Source: Roseimicrobium gellanilyticum
GTDB taxonomy: Bacteria > Verrucomicrobiota > Verrucomicrobiia > Verrucomicrobiales > Verrucomicrobiaceae
Length of the DNA stretch: 64,000 bases
Assembly: GCF_003315205.1 (NCBI RefSeq)
Contig: NZ_QNRR01000001.1
Coordinates: 806,001-870,000 of the forward strand
Direction of reading: 5' to 3'
Position 1 is the stretch's first letter. Every line of letters starts with the position of its first letter. The notes under the pieces are model-generated. The model was not told where the DNA came from and searched no databases. It saw nothing but the letters and a program-made list of their open reading frames with translations. This document shows positions 26,277 to 35,723 of the stretch, piece by piece. The position numbers were made by a program, and so were the translations under genes.

Positions 26277-27068
26277 ATGTCACTTCTCCGCAACATCGCC
26301 CGCAAAGGCACTGCCGCGCTTCTCGCGCTGGTGGCGCTTGGCGCTGGCCATGTGCAGGGACAGCAGAACCTGGCGGTGGAATTGAAGGAAGCTCAGATGA
26401 CCCTCACGGCGGCGCTTACCCGCGTCTCCGACGTCGAAGCGCGTCTAACCAAGGCGCGCGAACAGGTGAACGCCCTGGCGGAAGCCCTCGCTGCCGCCAA
26501 CGGTGAGTCCCAGCAGACCCGCGAGGCCTATGAACGCATCCGCGTGCAGATGGAAGGTCTCGGTATGGCTGCGCTGGACGCCAGCAACAACGAGACGAAT
26601 CAGCGTCTGCTCGCCGCTCTGAGCGACATCCGCATCTTGGAGACCCAGAATCGCTCCCTCACGGACGCGCTCTATCAGCTCTCGGTAGCCAGTCTCGAAT
26701 ATGCCAAGGCTGCCGGTCCTGTGCAGGGCCAGCCCAAGATCAAGTTTGATGAAGGCCTCGCCTCTGCGGAGAAGGCCCTCGCAAAAGTGCAGTCCGCGAA
26801 GCAGCCAGTCGGCGACTTCGACCTTCAGAATGCCCGTGTCGTGAGCCTGAAGGACGACGCTGGTATCCTCATTCTCAATGTCGGATCGCGCCACGGGGTG
26901 CATCCCGGCATGCCCTTTTCCATCTACCGTCAGGACAAGCCTGTCGCCCGTGCTCTCGTTGTCGATGTCCGCAATGGCATCTGCGGGGCCGTGTTGCAGG
27001 AGCTCGTCAGCAAGGATGAACCCGTCAAAGTAGGGGACACCGGCCGCGTCGAGCCCGTGAAGAGTTAA
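26277..27068 (+). CDS. Secreted coiled-coil protein inserted in the S10 operon
   Basis: A 263-residue protein with a signal peptide (LLALVALGAGHVQG, cleavage near residue 28), a long Ala/Glu/Leu-rich coiled coil (about 33-150, LTAALTRVSDVEARLTKAREQVNALAEALAA), and a C-terminal small beta domain (about 185-263: DAGILILNVGSRHGVHPGMPFSIYRQDKPVARALVVDV...VKVGDTGRVEP). That end resembles FlgT-C-like/OB-like periplasmic modules (GxxxGVxxGMxFxVxR...VGD). It is not a ribosomal protein. The codon use looks like its neighbours and spacing is tight (41 bases before, 18 after), so it is co-transcribed with the ribosomal genes. Function unknown. Confidence 0.88.
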   Translation: MSLLRNIARKGTAALLALVALGAGHVQGQQNLAVELKEAQMTLTAALTRVSDVEARLTKAREQVNALAEALAAANGESQQTREAYERIRVQMEGLGMAALDASNNETNQRLLAALSDIRILETQNRSLTDALYQLSVASLEYAKAAGPVQGQPKIKFDEGLASAEKALAKVQSAKQPVGDFDLQNARVVSLKDDAGILILNVGSRHGVHPGMPFSIYRQDKPVARALVVDVRNGICGAVLQELVSKDEPVKVGDTGRVEPVKS

Positions 27069-27086
27069 CTGGAAGCAAGCCAAGCC

Positions 27087-27485
27087 ATGGAAGTCAAATC
27101 CGTCACGAAATTCGCAAGAATCTCCGATCTCAAGGCCCGGGAAGTTGCCCGCGCCGTGCAGGGGATGCCCGTCTCGCAGGCCCTCAGCGTGCTCAACTTC
27201 ACTCCGAAGAAGGCCGCCCTCTTGATCGGCAAGACCCTCCGTTCCGCCATCGCCAATGCGGAGAACAATCATGAGCTTGATGCGGATGACCTTTACATCA
27301 AGAGCGCCACGGCCACGAAGGGCCCGGTCCTCAAGCGCATCATGCCCCGCGCCCGTGGATCCGCAGCCGGCATCAAGAAGCGCATGAGCCATCTCACGAT
27401 TGTCCTGGCCCAGAAGCCGGAAGAAAAAGAAGAAGCGAAACCCAAGCGCGCCGCCAAGTCGAAGAAGGCCGCTGAGAAAGCCTAG
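27087..27485 (+). CDS. rplV: 50S ribosomal protein L22
   Basis: A 132-residue L22; the core (residues 1-110) has ARISDLKAREVARAVQGMP and the exit-tunnel hairpin GPVLKRIMPRARGSAAGIKKR. A Lys/Ala/Glu-rich tail (EEKEEAKPKRAAKSKKAAEKA) of about 20 residues extends beyond E. coli L22. It starts 18 bases after the inserted secreted-protein gene. Confidence 0.97.
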   Translation: MEVKSVTKFARISDLKAREVARAVQGMPVSQALSVLNFTPKKAALLIGKTLRSAIANAENNHELDADDLYIKSATATKGPVLKRIMPRARGSAAGIKKRMSHLTIVLAQKPEEKEEAKPKRAAKSKKAAEKA

Positions 27486-27518
27486 TCAGCAGCCAGATTC
27501 CCAACCCTTTCAAATACT

Positions 27519-28331
27519 ATGGGCCAAAAAGTCAATCCAATCGGATTCCGTCTCGCCGTCAACAAGGACTGGCGCTCGAAGTGGTACGCCCCGGAGAAGG
27601 ACTATGCGGAGTTCCTGCATGCTGACCTTGCCATTCGCGACTACCTCAAGAAGAAGCTTTCCTCAGCGGCGCTCGCCAAGATCGTCATCGAGCGCGCCTG
27701 GAATCTGGTTCGCGTCACCCTGCACACCGCGCGTCCCGGTCTCGTGATCGGTCGCAAGGGCCAGGAAATCGAAGTGATGAGCAACGAAATCTCCAAGATG
27801 TGCGGCGGCAAGTCCGTGAAGATCGACATCCTTGAGATCAAGCAGCCCGAGATCGACGCCCAGCTCGTTGCTGAGAGCGTGGCGACCCAGCTTGAGCGCC
27901 GTATCTCTTTCCGCCGTGCGATGAAGCGCGCCGTGCAGACCGCGATGGACATGGGTGCTGATGGCATTCGTATTCGCTGCGCCGGCCGTCTCGGTGGTGC
28001 GGACATCGCCCGCGCTGAGCAGTATCGCCAGGGCAAGGTGCCGCTTCAGACTCTTCGTATCAACATCGACTACGGCTTCACCGAAGCCCGCACCGTGTAC
28101 GGCATCATTGGCGTCAAGTGCTGGCTCAACCGCAAGCCTGAAGTGGAAGGAGCTCCCGCTCCTGAGCGCCGCCAGGAACGCCGCCCCCGCCGTGAAGGTG
28201 ATCGTGGCGACCGTGGTCCGCGTGGTGGTGGTGGCGGCGGATATCGCGGTGGTGACCGCGGTGATCGTGGTGGTGACCGTCAGGCCTCCGCGCCTGCCCC
28301 GGCTCCCGCCGAAGCGCCCGCTGCGCAGTAA
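27519..28331 (+). CDS. rpsC: 30S ribosomal protein S3 with RGG-like tail
   Basis: A 270-residue S3. The core has MGQKVNPIGFRLAVNKDW, the KH domain (RPGLVIGRKGQEIEVM) and GADGIRIRCAGRLGGADIAR. After about residue 212 comes a tail rich in Arg, Gly and Asp (RRPRREGDRGDRGPRGG, six glycines, GDRGDRGGDR) ending in Ala/Pro. E. coli S3 is 233 residues, so the tail is an extra disordered RNA-binding-like extension. Located at the mRNA entry site, it could contact mRNA; that is inference. Confidence 0.97.
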   Translation: MGQKVNPIGFRLAVNKDWRSKWYAPEKDYAEFLHADLAIRDYLKKKLSSAALAKIVIERAWNLVRVTLHTARPGLVIGRKGQEIEVMSNEISKMCGGKSVKIDILEIKQPEIDAQLVAESVATQLERRISFRRAMKRAVQTAMDMGADGIRIRCAGRLGGADIARAEQYRQGKVPLQTLRINIDYGFTEARTVYGIIGVKCWLNRKPEVEGAPAPERRQERRPRREGDRGDRGPRGGGGGGYRGGDRGDRGGDRQASAPAPAPAEAPAAQ

Positions 28332-28379
28332 GTTTTTTGAATCGCTTTTAACACTGGAAACAAAGGAAGGATCTGAGTC

Positions 28380-28802
28380 ATGGCAATGCTGCCCAGCAGA
28401 GTTAAGTATCGCAAAACCCAGCGCGGAAGCCGCGCGGGCAATGCCACCACGTGCAACAAGATCAGCTTCGGCGAGTATGGCCTGCAGGCTCTGGACCGTC
28501 ACTGGCTCAAGAGCAATCAGATCGAGGCCTGCCGTGTGGCGATTACCCGCCACCTCAAGCGTAAGGGCAGCGTGTTCATCCGCATCTTCCCACACAAGCC
28601 TGTCACGGCCCGTCCCCCGGAAACCCGAATGGGTAAAGGTAAGGGCGCTCCCGAATTCTGGGTGGCAGTGGTGTACCCCGGCACGATGCTTTTCGAAATC
28701 TCCGGTGTGAGTGAAAACCTTGCGCGTGACGCCTGCCGTCTGGCCGCCAACAAGCTGGGTATCCGTACCCGCTTCGTGACCCGCCAGTCCATGATGCACT
28801 AG
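28380..28802 (+). CDS. rplP: 50S ribosomal protein L16
   Basis: A 140-residue L16 of normal length: [70 protein letters not shown]. It binds near the A-site tRNA elbow and its assembly completes the 50S subunit. Usual position between rpsC and rpmC. Confidence 0.98.
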   Translation: MAMLPSRVKYRKTQRGSRAGNATTCNKISFGEYGLQALDRHWLKSNQIEACRVAITRHLKRKGSVFIRIFPHKPVTARPPETRMGKGKGAPEFWVAVVYPGTMLFEISGVSENLARDACRLAANKLGIRTRFVTRQSMMH

Positions 28803-28851
28803 TCATCCCCGAGCAACCAAGCTGCAGAACAGAACGCGCCAAACCAGCGAT

Positions 28852-29166
28852 ATGAAAGTCCAGGAACTCAGGGAACTGACCAACGAAGAAATCGCCGTCC
28901 GTCGCCGCGAGGCGAGGCAGGAACTGCTGCACCTCAGCGTGCAACAGGCCAGCGGACAGGTGGAAAACACCGGACGGTTCCGTCAGATCAAGCGCGGTAT
29001 TGCGCAGATGGAAACCATCCTTTCCGAGCGTCGCCTCAACATTGTGGTGACCAGCGGACCGAAGAAGGAGAAGAAGGCCAAGGCCGAAGCTCCCGCGGCT
29101 GACAAGCCCGCCGCAAAGAAGGCAGCCAAGAAGGCCGTGAAGAAAGCCGCCAAGAAGGCTGAATAA
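28852..29166 (+). CDS. rpmC: 50S ribosomal protein L29 with Lys/Ala-rich tail
   Basis: A 104-residue protein; the first 65 residues are a standard L29 ([56 protein letters not shown]). The remaining ~35 residues are a KAAKK-type tail ([16 protein letters not shown]), histone-H1-like in composition. L29 lies at the tunnel exit, so the tail would be exposed near the nascent chain or rRNA surface. Confidence 0.96.
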   Translation: MKVQELRELTNEEIAVRRREARQELLHLSVQQASGQVENTGRFRQIKRGIAQMETILSERRLNIVVTSGPKKEKKAKAEAPAADKPAAKKAAKKAVKKAAKKAE

Positions 29167-29189
29167 GCAATTCAACAGAGACACCAACG

Positions 29190-29474
29190 ATGAGCGAAAC
29201 GCAAACCAGTGCAGCCACCACCGAACCGCGCCAGGCGGTGAAGAAGACCCGTGTGGGTGTGGTCGTGTCCGACAAGATGTCCAAGACCATCGTGGTCGAA
29301 GTGGAGCGTCGGGTGCCGCATGCCCTCTTCAAGAAGATCGTCCGCAAGACCTCCAAGTTCTATGCGCACGATGAAGAGGCGAAGGCCAAAATCGGCGACA
29401 AGGTGCGCATCGAGGAGACCCGTCCGATGAGCAAGCTGAAGCGCTGGAAGCTCGTCGAAGTGCTCGCGCACTAA
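29190..29474 (+). CDS. rpsQ: 30S ribosomal protein S17
   Basis: A 94-residue S17 with an OB fold: [43 protein letters not shown] and [21 protein letters not shown]. About ten extra N-terminal residues ([10 protein letters not shown]) precede the core. Order rplP-rpmC-rpsQ-rplN is conserved. Confidence 0.97.
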   Translation: MSETQTSAATTEPRQAVKKTRVGVVVSDKMSKTIVVEVERRVPHALFKKIVRKTSKFYAHDEEAKAKIGDKVRIEETRPMSKLKRWKLVEVLAH

Positions 29475-29522
29475 ATTATTTTACGAAACCCCAACTGAAC
29501 CACTCGAGGGAGGATCTGGCTT

Positions 29523-29891
29523 ATGCTGCAAATGGAGTCCGAAATCGCGATTGCCGACAACACCGGCGCTCGCATGGCTGAGATGATTGGTGTCATCGGC
29601 CGCAAGAACAAGCGCACCGCGGACATCGGTGACATCATCACCGCGCACGTGCGTGTTTCCACCCCCACCGCCCAGGTGAAGAAGGGTGAAGTGGTCCGCG
29701 CCGTGGTGGTGCGCACCGCCGCCCCCATCCGCCGTGCGGACGGTTCCGTCCTGCGGTTCGACAAGAACGCGATTGTCATCATCGACAAGGACAACAATCC
29801 CCGCGGCAGCCGCATCTTTGGCCCAGTGGCCCGTGAGCTGCGTGACCGCAACTTCATGAAGATCGTTTCTCTTGCCCCAGAAGTGCTATGA
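29523..29891 (+). CDS. rplN: 50S ribosomal protein L14
   Basis: A 122-residue L14 of standard length ([63 protein letters not shown]). It contributes to intersubunit bridges with 16S rRNA. Its stop overlaps the rplX start by four bases (ATGA), so rplN and rplX are translationally coupled. Confidence 0.98.
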   Translation: MLQMESEIAIADNTGARMAEMIGVIGRKNKRTADIGDIITAHVRVSTPTAQVKKGEVVRAVVVRTAAPIRRADGSVLRFDKNAIVIIDKDNNPRGSRIFGPVARELRDRNFMKIVSLAPEVL

Positions 29892-30130
29892 GCCGTATCA
29901 AGACCCACGTTAAGAAGGGTGACCTCGTCGAGGTGACCTCCGGAGTAGAACAGGGCAAGCAGGGCCACGTCCTGCAGGTCCTTCCCCAGAAGGGCTACGT
30001 GCTCGTGGAAGGCGTGCGCATGATCAAGAAGTCAGTGCGCCCCTCCCAGGACAAGCCCCAGGGCGGATTCGCCGAGCGCGAAGGCACCATTCACATTTCG
30101 AATGTGAAAGTTGTTGAATCCAAGAAATAA
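29888..30130 (+). CDS. rplX: 50S ribosomal protein L24
   Basis: An 80-residue L24 with a KOW motif ([25 protein letters not shown]) and [27 protein letters not shown]. It initiates 50S assembly. It overlaps rplN by four bases. The 74-base gap after it contains an 8-pair GC-rich hairpin (30158-30178) but no T-run, so transcription is expected to continue into rplE. Confidence 0.97.
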   Translation: MSRIKTHVKKGDLVEVTSGVEQGKQGHVLQVLPQKGYVLVEGVRMIKKSVRPSQDKPQGGFAEREGTIHISNVKVVESKK

Positions 30131-30204
30131 CAAGCCATCTTGACAGCCCGTTTTTCGCGGCCCCCCGATGGGGCTGCGGGGTTAGAAACCAAGGGAATCT
30201 GCTA

Positions 30205-30786
30205 ATGCAACCGGAACTGCTTACTCATTACAAAGAAAAGGTCGTCGACCAACTTCGCAAATCACTGGAGCTTGAAAACGTTCACCAGGTGCCTCGCCTG
30301 GAAAAGATTGTGCTGAACTGCTCCGTGGGCAAGGAACCCGACCGTAAGCAGGCTATCGAAGATGCGGTGAAGGAAATCAGCCTCATCACCGGTCAGAAGC
30401 CCGTCATCACCCTCAGCAAGAAGGCCATCGCCAACTTCAAGCTTCGTGAAGGTGAAGCCATCGGCGTGAAGGTCACCCTGCGTGGCCGCCGCATGTATGA
30501 CTTCATGATGCGTCTGGTGAAGACCGCCATCCCGCGTATCCGCGACTTCCGTGGCGTCACCCCCCGTGCCTTTGACGGCCGTGGCAACTACACGCTCGGT
30601 GTTGCTGAGCAGAGCATCTTCCCCGAAATCGAGCTGGACAAGATCAAGCGCTCCCTCGGCTTCGACGTGACCTTTGTCACTTCCACGAACAACGATGACC
30701 ATGCACGCGAGATGCTGCGCGCACTGGGCATGCCGTTCCGCACCCGCACGCAGCAGCCCAAGAAGGAAGAAGCTGCCTCCGCCTAA
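30205..30786 (+). CDS. rplE: 50S ribosomal protein L5
   Basis: A 193-residue L5 ([77 protein letters not shown]). It binds 5S rRNA and P-site tRNA. A short charged tail is present. The rpsN gene usually found next is absent: rpsH starts only 30 bases downstream. Confidence 0.98.
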   Translation: MQPELLTHYKEKVVDQLRKSLELENVHQVPRLEKIVLNCSVGKEPDRKQAIEDAVKEISLITGQKPVITLSKKAIANFKLREGEAIGVKVTLRGRRMYDFMMRLVKTAIPRIRDFRGVTPRAFDGRGNYTLGVAEQSIFPEIELDKIKRSLGFDVTFVTSTNNDDHAREMLRALGMPFRTRTQQPKKEEAASA

Positions 30787-30816
30787 GCCGCCAAAAGTAT
30801 AGACTGAGGATTATCC

Positions 30817-31218
30817 ATGAGTGTTGTCACCGACCCAATCGCCGACTTCCTGTCGCGAATCAAGAACGCCAGCCGCGCGGCCAAGACTGAGGCACTTGTG
30901 CCCTTCTCCCGCATGAAGGCTGAGATCGCCCGTATTCTGCAGGAAGAAGGCTATGTCTGGTCTTACGAAGTTGTCACCCCGGAAGGTGGCAAGCCCACCA
31001 TCAAGGTGAAGCTCAAGTATCAGGGCCGTACTCCCGCCATCACGGATGTGAAGCGCGTGAGCAAGCCTGGTCTGCGTCAGTATGTGGGCTCCGATGAAGT
31101 GCCCAAGGTGCTTGGTGGACTCGGAATTTCCATTCTCTCCACGCCGAAGGGCGTGATGACCGGCGCCAAGGCGCGTCGTGCGAAAGTCGGCGGCGAACTG
31201 CTCGCTCAAATTTGGTAA
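30817..31218 (+). CDS. rpsH: 30S ribosomal protein S8
   Basis: A 133-residue S8 (DPIADFLSRIKNASRAAKTEALVPFSRMKAEIARILQEEGY; GLGISILSTPKGVMTGAKARRAKVGGELLAQIW). The C-terminal ISTxxGxMT...GGE(L/V)L motif binds 16S helix 21. In E. coli S8 represses the spc operon. It directly follows rplE, with no rpsN between. Confidence 0.98.
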   Translation: MSVVTDPIADFLSRIKNASRAAKTEALVPFSRMKAEIARILQEEGYVWSYEVVTPEGGKPTIKVKLKYQGRTPAITDVKRVSKPGLRQYVGSDEVPKVLGGLGISILSTPKGVMTGAKARRAKVGGELLAQIW

Positions 31219-31232
31219 GGAGGACCTGAATC

Positions 31233-31769
31233 ATGTCACGCGTAGGTAAACAACCCATCCAGCTCCCGGACAAGGTCACCGTGAAGGTGACGGACTCCAA
31301 CGTCCATGTGGAAGGTCCCAAGGGCAAACTCGACTACACCCTTCCCGAAGGTGTGAACGTCTCCCAGGAAGGCCAGAACATCGTGGTGAAGCGTGAGAGC
31401 GAAGACCGCAAGGTCCGCGCCATGCACGGCACGGTGCAGCGCCTCATCAGCAACATGGTCCAGGGCGTGAGCGCAGGCTTCCGCAAGGATCTTGAAATCC
31501 ACGGCGTGGGTTTCCGTGCTGCGGTGAAGGGCACCAATCTGGACCTCAGCCTTGGCTACTCCCATCCGCTGCTTCATCCCATCCCGAAGACCCTCAAGGT
31601 CGCCGTTGCTGAAAACACCAAGATCAGCATCGAAGGCATCGACAAGCAGCTCGTCGGTCAGTTCGCGGCAGATGTCCGCAACTACTACCCGCCGGAACCC
31701 TATAAGGGCAAGGGCGTGCGCTACGTCGGCGAATACGTCCGTCGTAAGGAAGGCAAGAGCGTGAAGTAA
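31233..31769 (+). CDS. rplF: 50S ribosomal protein L6
   Basis: A 178-residue L6 ([92 protein letters not shown]). Two tandem L6 folds are present and the length is normal. It is located near the GTPase-associated centre. Confidence 0.98.
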   Translation: MSRVGKQPIQLPDKVTVKVTDSNVHVEGPKGKLDYTLPEGVNVSQEGQNIVVKRESEDRKVRAMHGTVQRLISNMVQGVSAGFRKDLEIHGVGFRAAVKGTNLDLSLGYSHPLLHPIPKTLKVAVAENTKISIEGIDKQLVGQFAADVRNYYPPEPYKGKGVRYVGEYVRRKEGKSVK

Positions 31770-31791
31770 CGAATCTTTTCAGGCAATCATC

Positions 31792-32148
31792 ATGGCTACG
31801 ATCAATCGCAAAGCTAACCGGCGCCGCATTCATGCGCGTATCCGGAAGAACCTCACCGGCACGGCGGAACGTCCGCGTCTGGCGGTTCATTTCTCCAACA
31901 AGCGCGTGTACGCCCAAATCATCAATGATGAAGAAGGCAAGACGCTTGTGTCTGCCTGCACGACCGAGAAGGCCCTCGCCGCGACCCTCGCGAACATAGC
32001 CAATGCCACCAAGGTGGGTGAGGCAATCGCCGAGCGCGCCCTCCAGGCCAACATCAGCCAGGTCGTCTTCGACCGTGGTGGTCACGTCTTCCATGGCAAG
32101 GTGAAAGCCCTCGCCGATGCCGCCCGCGCCAAGGGTCTCCAGTTCTAA
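31792..32148 (+). CDS. rplR: 50S ribosomal protein L18
   Basis: A 118-residue L18 ([72 protein letters not shown]). It binds 5S rRNA with L5. Normal length and position between rplF and rpsE. Confidence 0.97.
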   Translation: MATINRKANRRRIHARIRKNLTGTAERPRLAVHFSNKRVYAQIINDEEGKTLVSACTTEKALAATLANIANATKVGEAIAERALQANISQVVFDRGGHVFHGKVKALADAARAKGLQF

Positions 32149-32169
32149 TATCCGACACCGAATTTCATT

Positions 32170-32703
32170 ATGGCCGCTACCAATAGCAGAAGAGACAACC
32201 GCGGAGCCGACGATGGCGAAAAGAGCGACATGCTCGAGAAGGTTGTGTTCATCAACCGATGCGCCAAAGTCGTGAAGGGCGGTCGCCGCTTCAGCTTCAG
32301 CGCCCTCGTCGTCGCCGGTGACCAGAAAGGTCGCGTCGGCTTCGGCTTCGGCAAAGCGAACGAAGTTTCGGACGCCATCAAGAAGGCCAGCGAATCTTCC
32401 CGCAAGGACCTCCAGACCGTGAATCTCCTCAATGCCACCATCCCCCACGAGGTGACCGGTGAGCACGGTGGTGGCCGCGTGCTGCTCAAGCCCGCATCCC
32501 CTGGTACCGGCATCATCGCTGGTGGTGGGGTGCGCGCCGTGTGCGAAGCCGCTGGTGTGAAGGACGTGCTGGCCAAGTCCCTTGGCTCCAGCAACCACGC
32601 CAACGTGGTGAAGGCCACGCTGGCCGCTCTCTCCGCCCTGCGCATGCCGGACGAAATCCTCAAGATGCGCGGCAAGAAGATCGCCTCCAAGCAGGCCATC
32701 TAA
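32170..32703 (+). CDS. rpsE: 30S ribosomal protein S5
   Basis: A 177-residue S5 ([92 protein letters not shown]). The translational-fidelity and mRNA-helicase regions are conserved. The rpmD (L30) gene that often follows is not present: only 34 bases separate it from rplO. Confidence 0.98.
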   Translation: MAATNSRRDNRGADDGEKSDMLEKVVFINRCAKVVKGGRRFSFSALVVAGDQKGRVGFGFGKANEVSDAIKKASESSRKDLQTVNLLNATIPHEVTGEHGGGRVLLKPASPGTGIIAGGGVRAVCEAAGVKDVLAKSLGSSNHANVVKATLAALSALRMPDEILKMRGKKIASKQAI

Positions 32704-32737
32704 GCCCCGCAACCCAACTCTTTTCCAGTAGACTATC

Positions 32738-33187
32738 ATGAGACTTCACGACCTCAAACCCACCAAGGGCGCCCGCCATCGTCGCAAGCGCGTTGGCTGC
32801 GGTGAAAGCTCCGGCCACGGCAAGACCTCCGGCCGCGGCAACAAGGGCCAGAAGGCACGCTCCGGCGGCGCCATCCGCCCCGGCTTCGAAGGTGGCCAGA
32901 TGCCCCTTTACCGCCGTCTTCCCAAGAAGGGCTTCAGCAACGCCATGTTCAAGAACGTGACTGCCGTGGTGAATCTCAGCGACCTCAACGAGCGCTTCGA
33001 AGATGGCGCGGTGGTCAACGAGGAGAGCCTGCGTCAGGCTGGCCTGGTCAAGGGCACGTACGACGTGGTCAAGGTGCTCGGTGCCGGCGAGGTGACGCGT
33101 AAGCTCACCGTGGAGGTGTCCAGCATCAGCGCCTCCGCCAAGGAAAAAATCGAAAAGGCAGGCGGTACAGTCACGCTGAAAGCATGA
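32738..33187 (+). CDS. rplO: 50S ribosomal protein L15
   Basis: A 149-residue L15 ([43 protein letters not shown] opening; [20 protein letters not shown]). It is a late-assembly 50S protein. It is followed by a 98-base gap with a hairpin (33233-33257, 10 pairs including one G-U, TTGGT loop) that may modulate expression of secY. Confidence 0.98.
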   Translation: MRLHDLKPTKGARHRRKRVGCGESSGHGKTSGRGNKGQKARSGGAIRPGFEGGQMPLYRRLPKKGFSNAMFKNVTAVVNLSDLNERFEDGAVVNEESLRQAGLVKGTYDVVKVLGAGEVTRKLTVEVSSISASAKEKIEKAGGTVTLKA

Positions 33188-33285
33188 CAGGCCGGCGTTT
33201 CCGCCACACTTTTTCCATTTTGATGTTTGCGGGCGGCTCAGTTTGGTACTGAGTCGCTTGCCATTTCAAGACACGACTCCCCTCC

Positions 33286-34791
33286 ATGATCTCCGCCTTT
33301 GTAAACATCTTCAAAATTCCGGATCTGCGGCAGCGGATTCTGTTCACCCTGGCCATGATTGTCATCGTGCGCATCGGGTACGCGATCACGCTTCCCGGCG
33401 TGAATCCGCATGTGCTCCAGGCGTGGATTGACCTCAAGCAGGCCGACTCGGGCAACAATCCCTTCGCTGCGGCAGCGGCGTTGGTGAACGTGTTCAGCGG
33501 TGGTGGTCTGCAGCGGTGCGCGATTTTCGCCCTCGGGATCATGCCCTACATCAGTGCGAGCATCATGATGCAGCTCCTCACTGCGGTGGTGCCCAGCATG
33601 AGCAAGCTTTCCCGTGAAGACGGCGGCAGGCAAAAGATCAACCAGTGGACCCGGTATGCCACCGTGGCGCTTTGTCTTTTCCAAGGCTACCTCCTCGCTG
33701 CTTCACTCAAGAATCCGGGACAAAACATCTTCCTCGATGGCCTGGATAAGGCCATGACGGCCGTCGGCAGTCCGCTGGTGCCGGATCACAATCTGGGCTT
33801 CATCATCACTGCCGTGCTTACCATGACGGCGGGCAGCATGTTCATCATGTGGATGGGTGAGCAAATCACTGAGCGCGGCATTGGCAACGGTGTGTCGCTT
33901 CTGATCTGCATCAACATCGTGGCAGATCTCCCCGGCGCTCTCGTGCGGGTCTGGAAGACTTTCATTGCCAATGAGCAGGCGAGCACCATGGATGCCATGA
34001 AGCTTCTGGCCATGCTTGTGCTGCTGGTGGCGGTCATCGCGGGCATCATTGCGCTGACCCAGGCGCAGCGCCGCATTGCCATCCAGTACGCGAAGCGCGT
34101 GGTGGGCCGCAAGGTCTACGGCGGGCAGACGCAGTACATGCCTCTGAAGGTGAACTATGCGGGGGTGATGCCCATCATCTTCGCCCAGGCCATCCTGCTC
34201 TTCCCTGCGCAGATCATCGGCTTCATGTTCCCCCACCAGGCTGCGGTGCAGGAGTGGGCGAACTGGCTCGCCAACGGCTGGCCGAATATCATCATCTCCA
34301 CCACGCTGATCTTCTTCTTCAGCTATTTCTGGGTGGCGACGATGTTCCAGCCCAACCAGATTGCGGAAGACCTCAAGAAGAGCGGTGGTTACATCCCCGG
34401 TCAGCGCCCCGGCAAGCCCACGGCGGACTTCCTTGATTACACCATGAGCCGCCTCACTTTCGCGGGCGCACTCTTCCTGACCCTCATCTATCTGCTTCCA
34501 CTTCTGGTGCAGCGCAGCATGAAGATCGACCCCACGGTGGCCCAGTTCTTCGGCGGTACCAGCATCCTGATTCTCGTGGGTGTGGTGCTCGATGTGATGC
34601 GCCAGGTGGAAACCCATCTTCTGCAGCGCCACTACGACGGCTTCCTGCGCAAGGGCAAGATTCGCGGACGCTTCGAGCGCCAGAGCGGTGGTGGCCTTGC
34701 CGCCGACCCCAAGATGGTGGTGATGCTCTGGACGGCGATCGCGATTATCGCCATCGTGGGAGTGGCCTTTGCGGCACTCCACGGCAAATAA
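33286..34791 (+). CDS. secY: Preprotein translocase subunit SecY
   Basis: A 501-residue polytopic membrane protein with about ten transmembrane helices, the channel of the Sec translocon. Typical segments are LALAMIVIVRIGYAITLPGV-like TM1, GIMPYISASIMMQLLTAVVP, MWMGEQITERGIGNGVSLLI, KVNYAGVMPIIFAQAI and the cytoplasmic loop MFQPNQIAEDLKKSGGYIPGQRPGK. It is longer than E. coli SecY (443), partly through extra sequence between TM1-TM2 (IDLKQADSGNNPF) and in periplasmic loops. Last gene of the superoperon before the terminator. Confidence 0.97.
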   Translation: MISAFVNIFKIPDLRQRILFTLAMIVIVRIGYAITLPGVNPHVLQAWIDLKQADSGNNPFAAAAALVNVFSGGGLQRCAIFALGIMPYISASIMMQLLTAVVPSMSKLSREDGGRQKINQWTRYATVALCLFQGYLLAASLKNPGQNIFLDGLDKAMTAVGSPLVPDHNLGFIITAVLTMTAGSMFIMWMGEQITERGIGNGVSLLICINIVADLPGALVRVWKTFIANEQASTMDAMKLLAMLVLLVAVIAGIIALTQAQRRIAIQYAKRVVGRKVYGGQTQYMPLKVNYAGVMPIIFAQAILLFPAQIIGFMFPHQAAVQEWANWLANGWPNIIISTTLIFFFSYFWVATMFQPNQIAEDLKKSGGYIPGQRPGKPTADFLDYTMSRLTFAGALFLTLIYLLPLLVQRSMKIDPTVAQFFGGTSILILVGVVLDVMRQVETHLLQRHYDGFLRKGKIRGRFERQSGGGLAADPKMVVMLWTAIAIIAIVGVAFAALHGK

Positions 34792-34809
34792 GATGGATTC
34801 ATGATTTGA

Positions 34810-34851
34810 GTGCCTGCGCGTCATTGAGTTGATGCGCAGGCACGTTTGTTT
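34810..34851 (+). terminator. Rho-independent terminator after secY
   Basis: GTGCCTGCGC and GCGCAGGCAC form a perfect 10-bp stem with a 14-base loop, followed by GTTTGTTT. It marks the end of the ribosomal superoperon; map then starts 31 bases later. Confidence 0.8.
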
Positions 34852-34882
34852 GACCTTTGAGCGATTTAGGCTGAGTTAAGAC

Positions 34883-35707
34883 ATGGCATTTGGCTTCGAC
34901 AGGATACCCACCCGGAGTGGCAAGGCGCTCGACGGGATGCGACGGGCATGTGGACTCGCACGCGACGTCCTGCTCAAGGCCGCGTCCATCGTTCAGCCAG
35001 GAGTAACCACGGCGGAAATTGATCGTCTCGTGGCCTCTGAGATCAAAGCAGCCGGTGCCGTAAGCGCATTCCTGAACTACCAGGTCGGTAAGAAGCGCTT
35101 CCCTGGCTACGCGTGCATTGGCGTGAACGAAGTGGTGGTGCATGGCATCGGCAATGACCGCCCGATTCAGCCTGGCGATATTGTGAAGATTGATGTTGGC
35201 CTGCACAAAGACGGCTGGGTGGGGGACAATGCTTTGACCGTGCCCGTGCACCCGATTGCACCAGATGTGCAGAAGCTGCTCTCCGCCACGGAAGATGCAC
35301 TGCAGGTGGCCCTTGACTGGGCGCGTGATGGCATGATGCTGGGAGATCTCTGCCACTCGGTGGAAGCCTATGTGCGTCGTTTTGGCTTCACCGTGGTGCG
35401 CGATTACGTGGGCCATGGCGTGGGTCGCAAGCTCCACGAAGAGCCTCAGGTGCCCAACTACGGCGTGAAGGGTGCCAAGCCCCGCCTGCGCGCCGGGATG
35501 ACGCTGGCGGTGGAGCCGATGATCAATCTTGGCACGGAAGAGACGGTGACGCTCGATGACGAGTGGACGGTGGTCACTGCTGACCGCAAGGCCAGCGCGC
35601 ATTATGAGCACGTGGTCCTCGTAACCACCGGTGAGCCTGAGGTGCTGACCTGGCGTGAGCGCATCAATCCACCACTCACACAGCCGCTGAATTATACGGT
35701 GGCCTGA
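34883..35707 (+). CDS. map: Methionine aminopeptidase type I
   Basis: A 274-residue MetAP that removes N-terminal Met from nascent proteins. Metal ligands are in place: KIDVGLHKDGWVGDN (two Asp), GHGVGRKLHEEP (His), AVEPMINLG (Glu) and SAHYEHVVLV (Glu), plus the substrate-binding His in NEVVVHGIG. It follows secY as in many bacteria but lies behind a terminator, so it probably has its own promoter or relies on read-through. No infA/rpmJ/rpsM genes follow. Confidence 0.97.
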   Translation: MAFGFDRIPTRSGKALDGMRRACGLARDVLLKAASIVQPGVTTAEIDRLVASEIKAAGAVSAFLNYQVGKKRFPGYACIGVNEVVVHGIGNDRPIQPGDIVKIDVGLHKDGWVGDNALTVPVHPIAPDVQKLLSATEDALQVALDWARDGMMLGDLCHSVEAYVRRFGFTVVRDYVGHGVGRKLHEEPQVPNYGVKGAKPRLRAGMTLAVEPMINLGTEETVTLDDEWTVVTADRKASAHYEHVVLVTTGEPEVLTWRERINPPLTQPLNYTVA

Positions 35708-35723
35708 TGAGGGCTGCCGGCGC

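Noticed and set aside
30158-30178. GC-rich hairpin between rplX and rplE as a terminator
   Set aside because: No T-run follows the stem, and the next gene is part of the same conserved operon.
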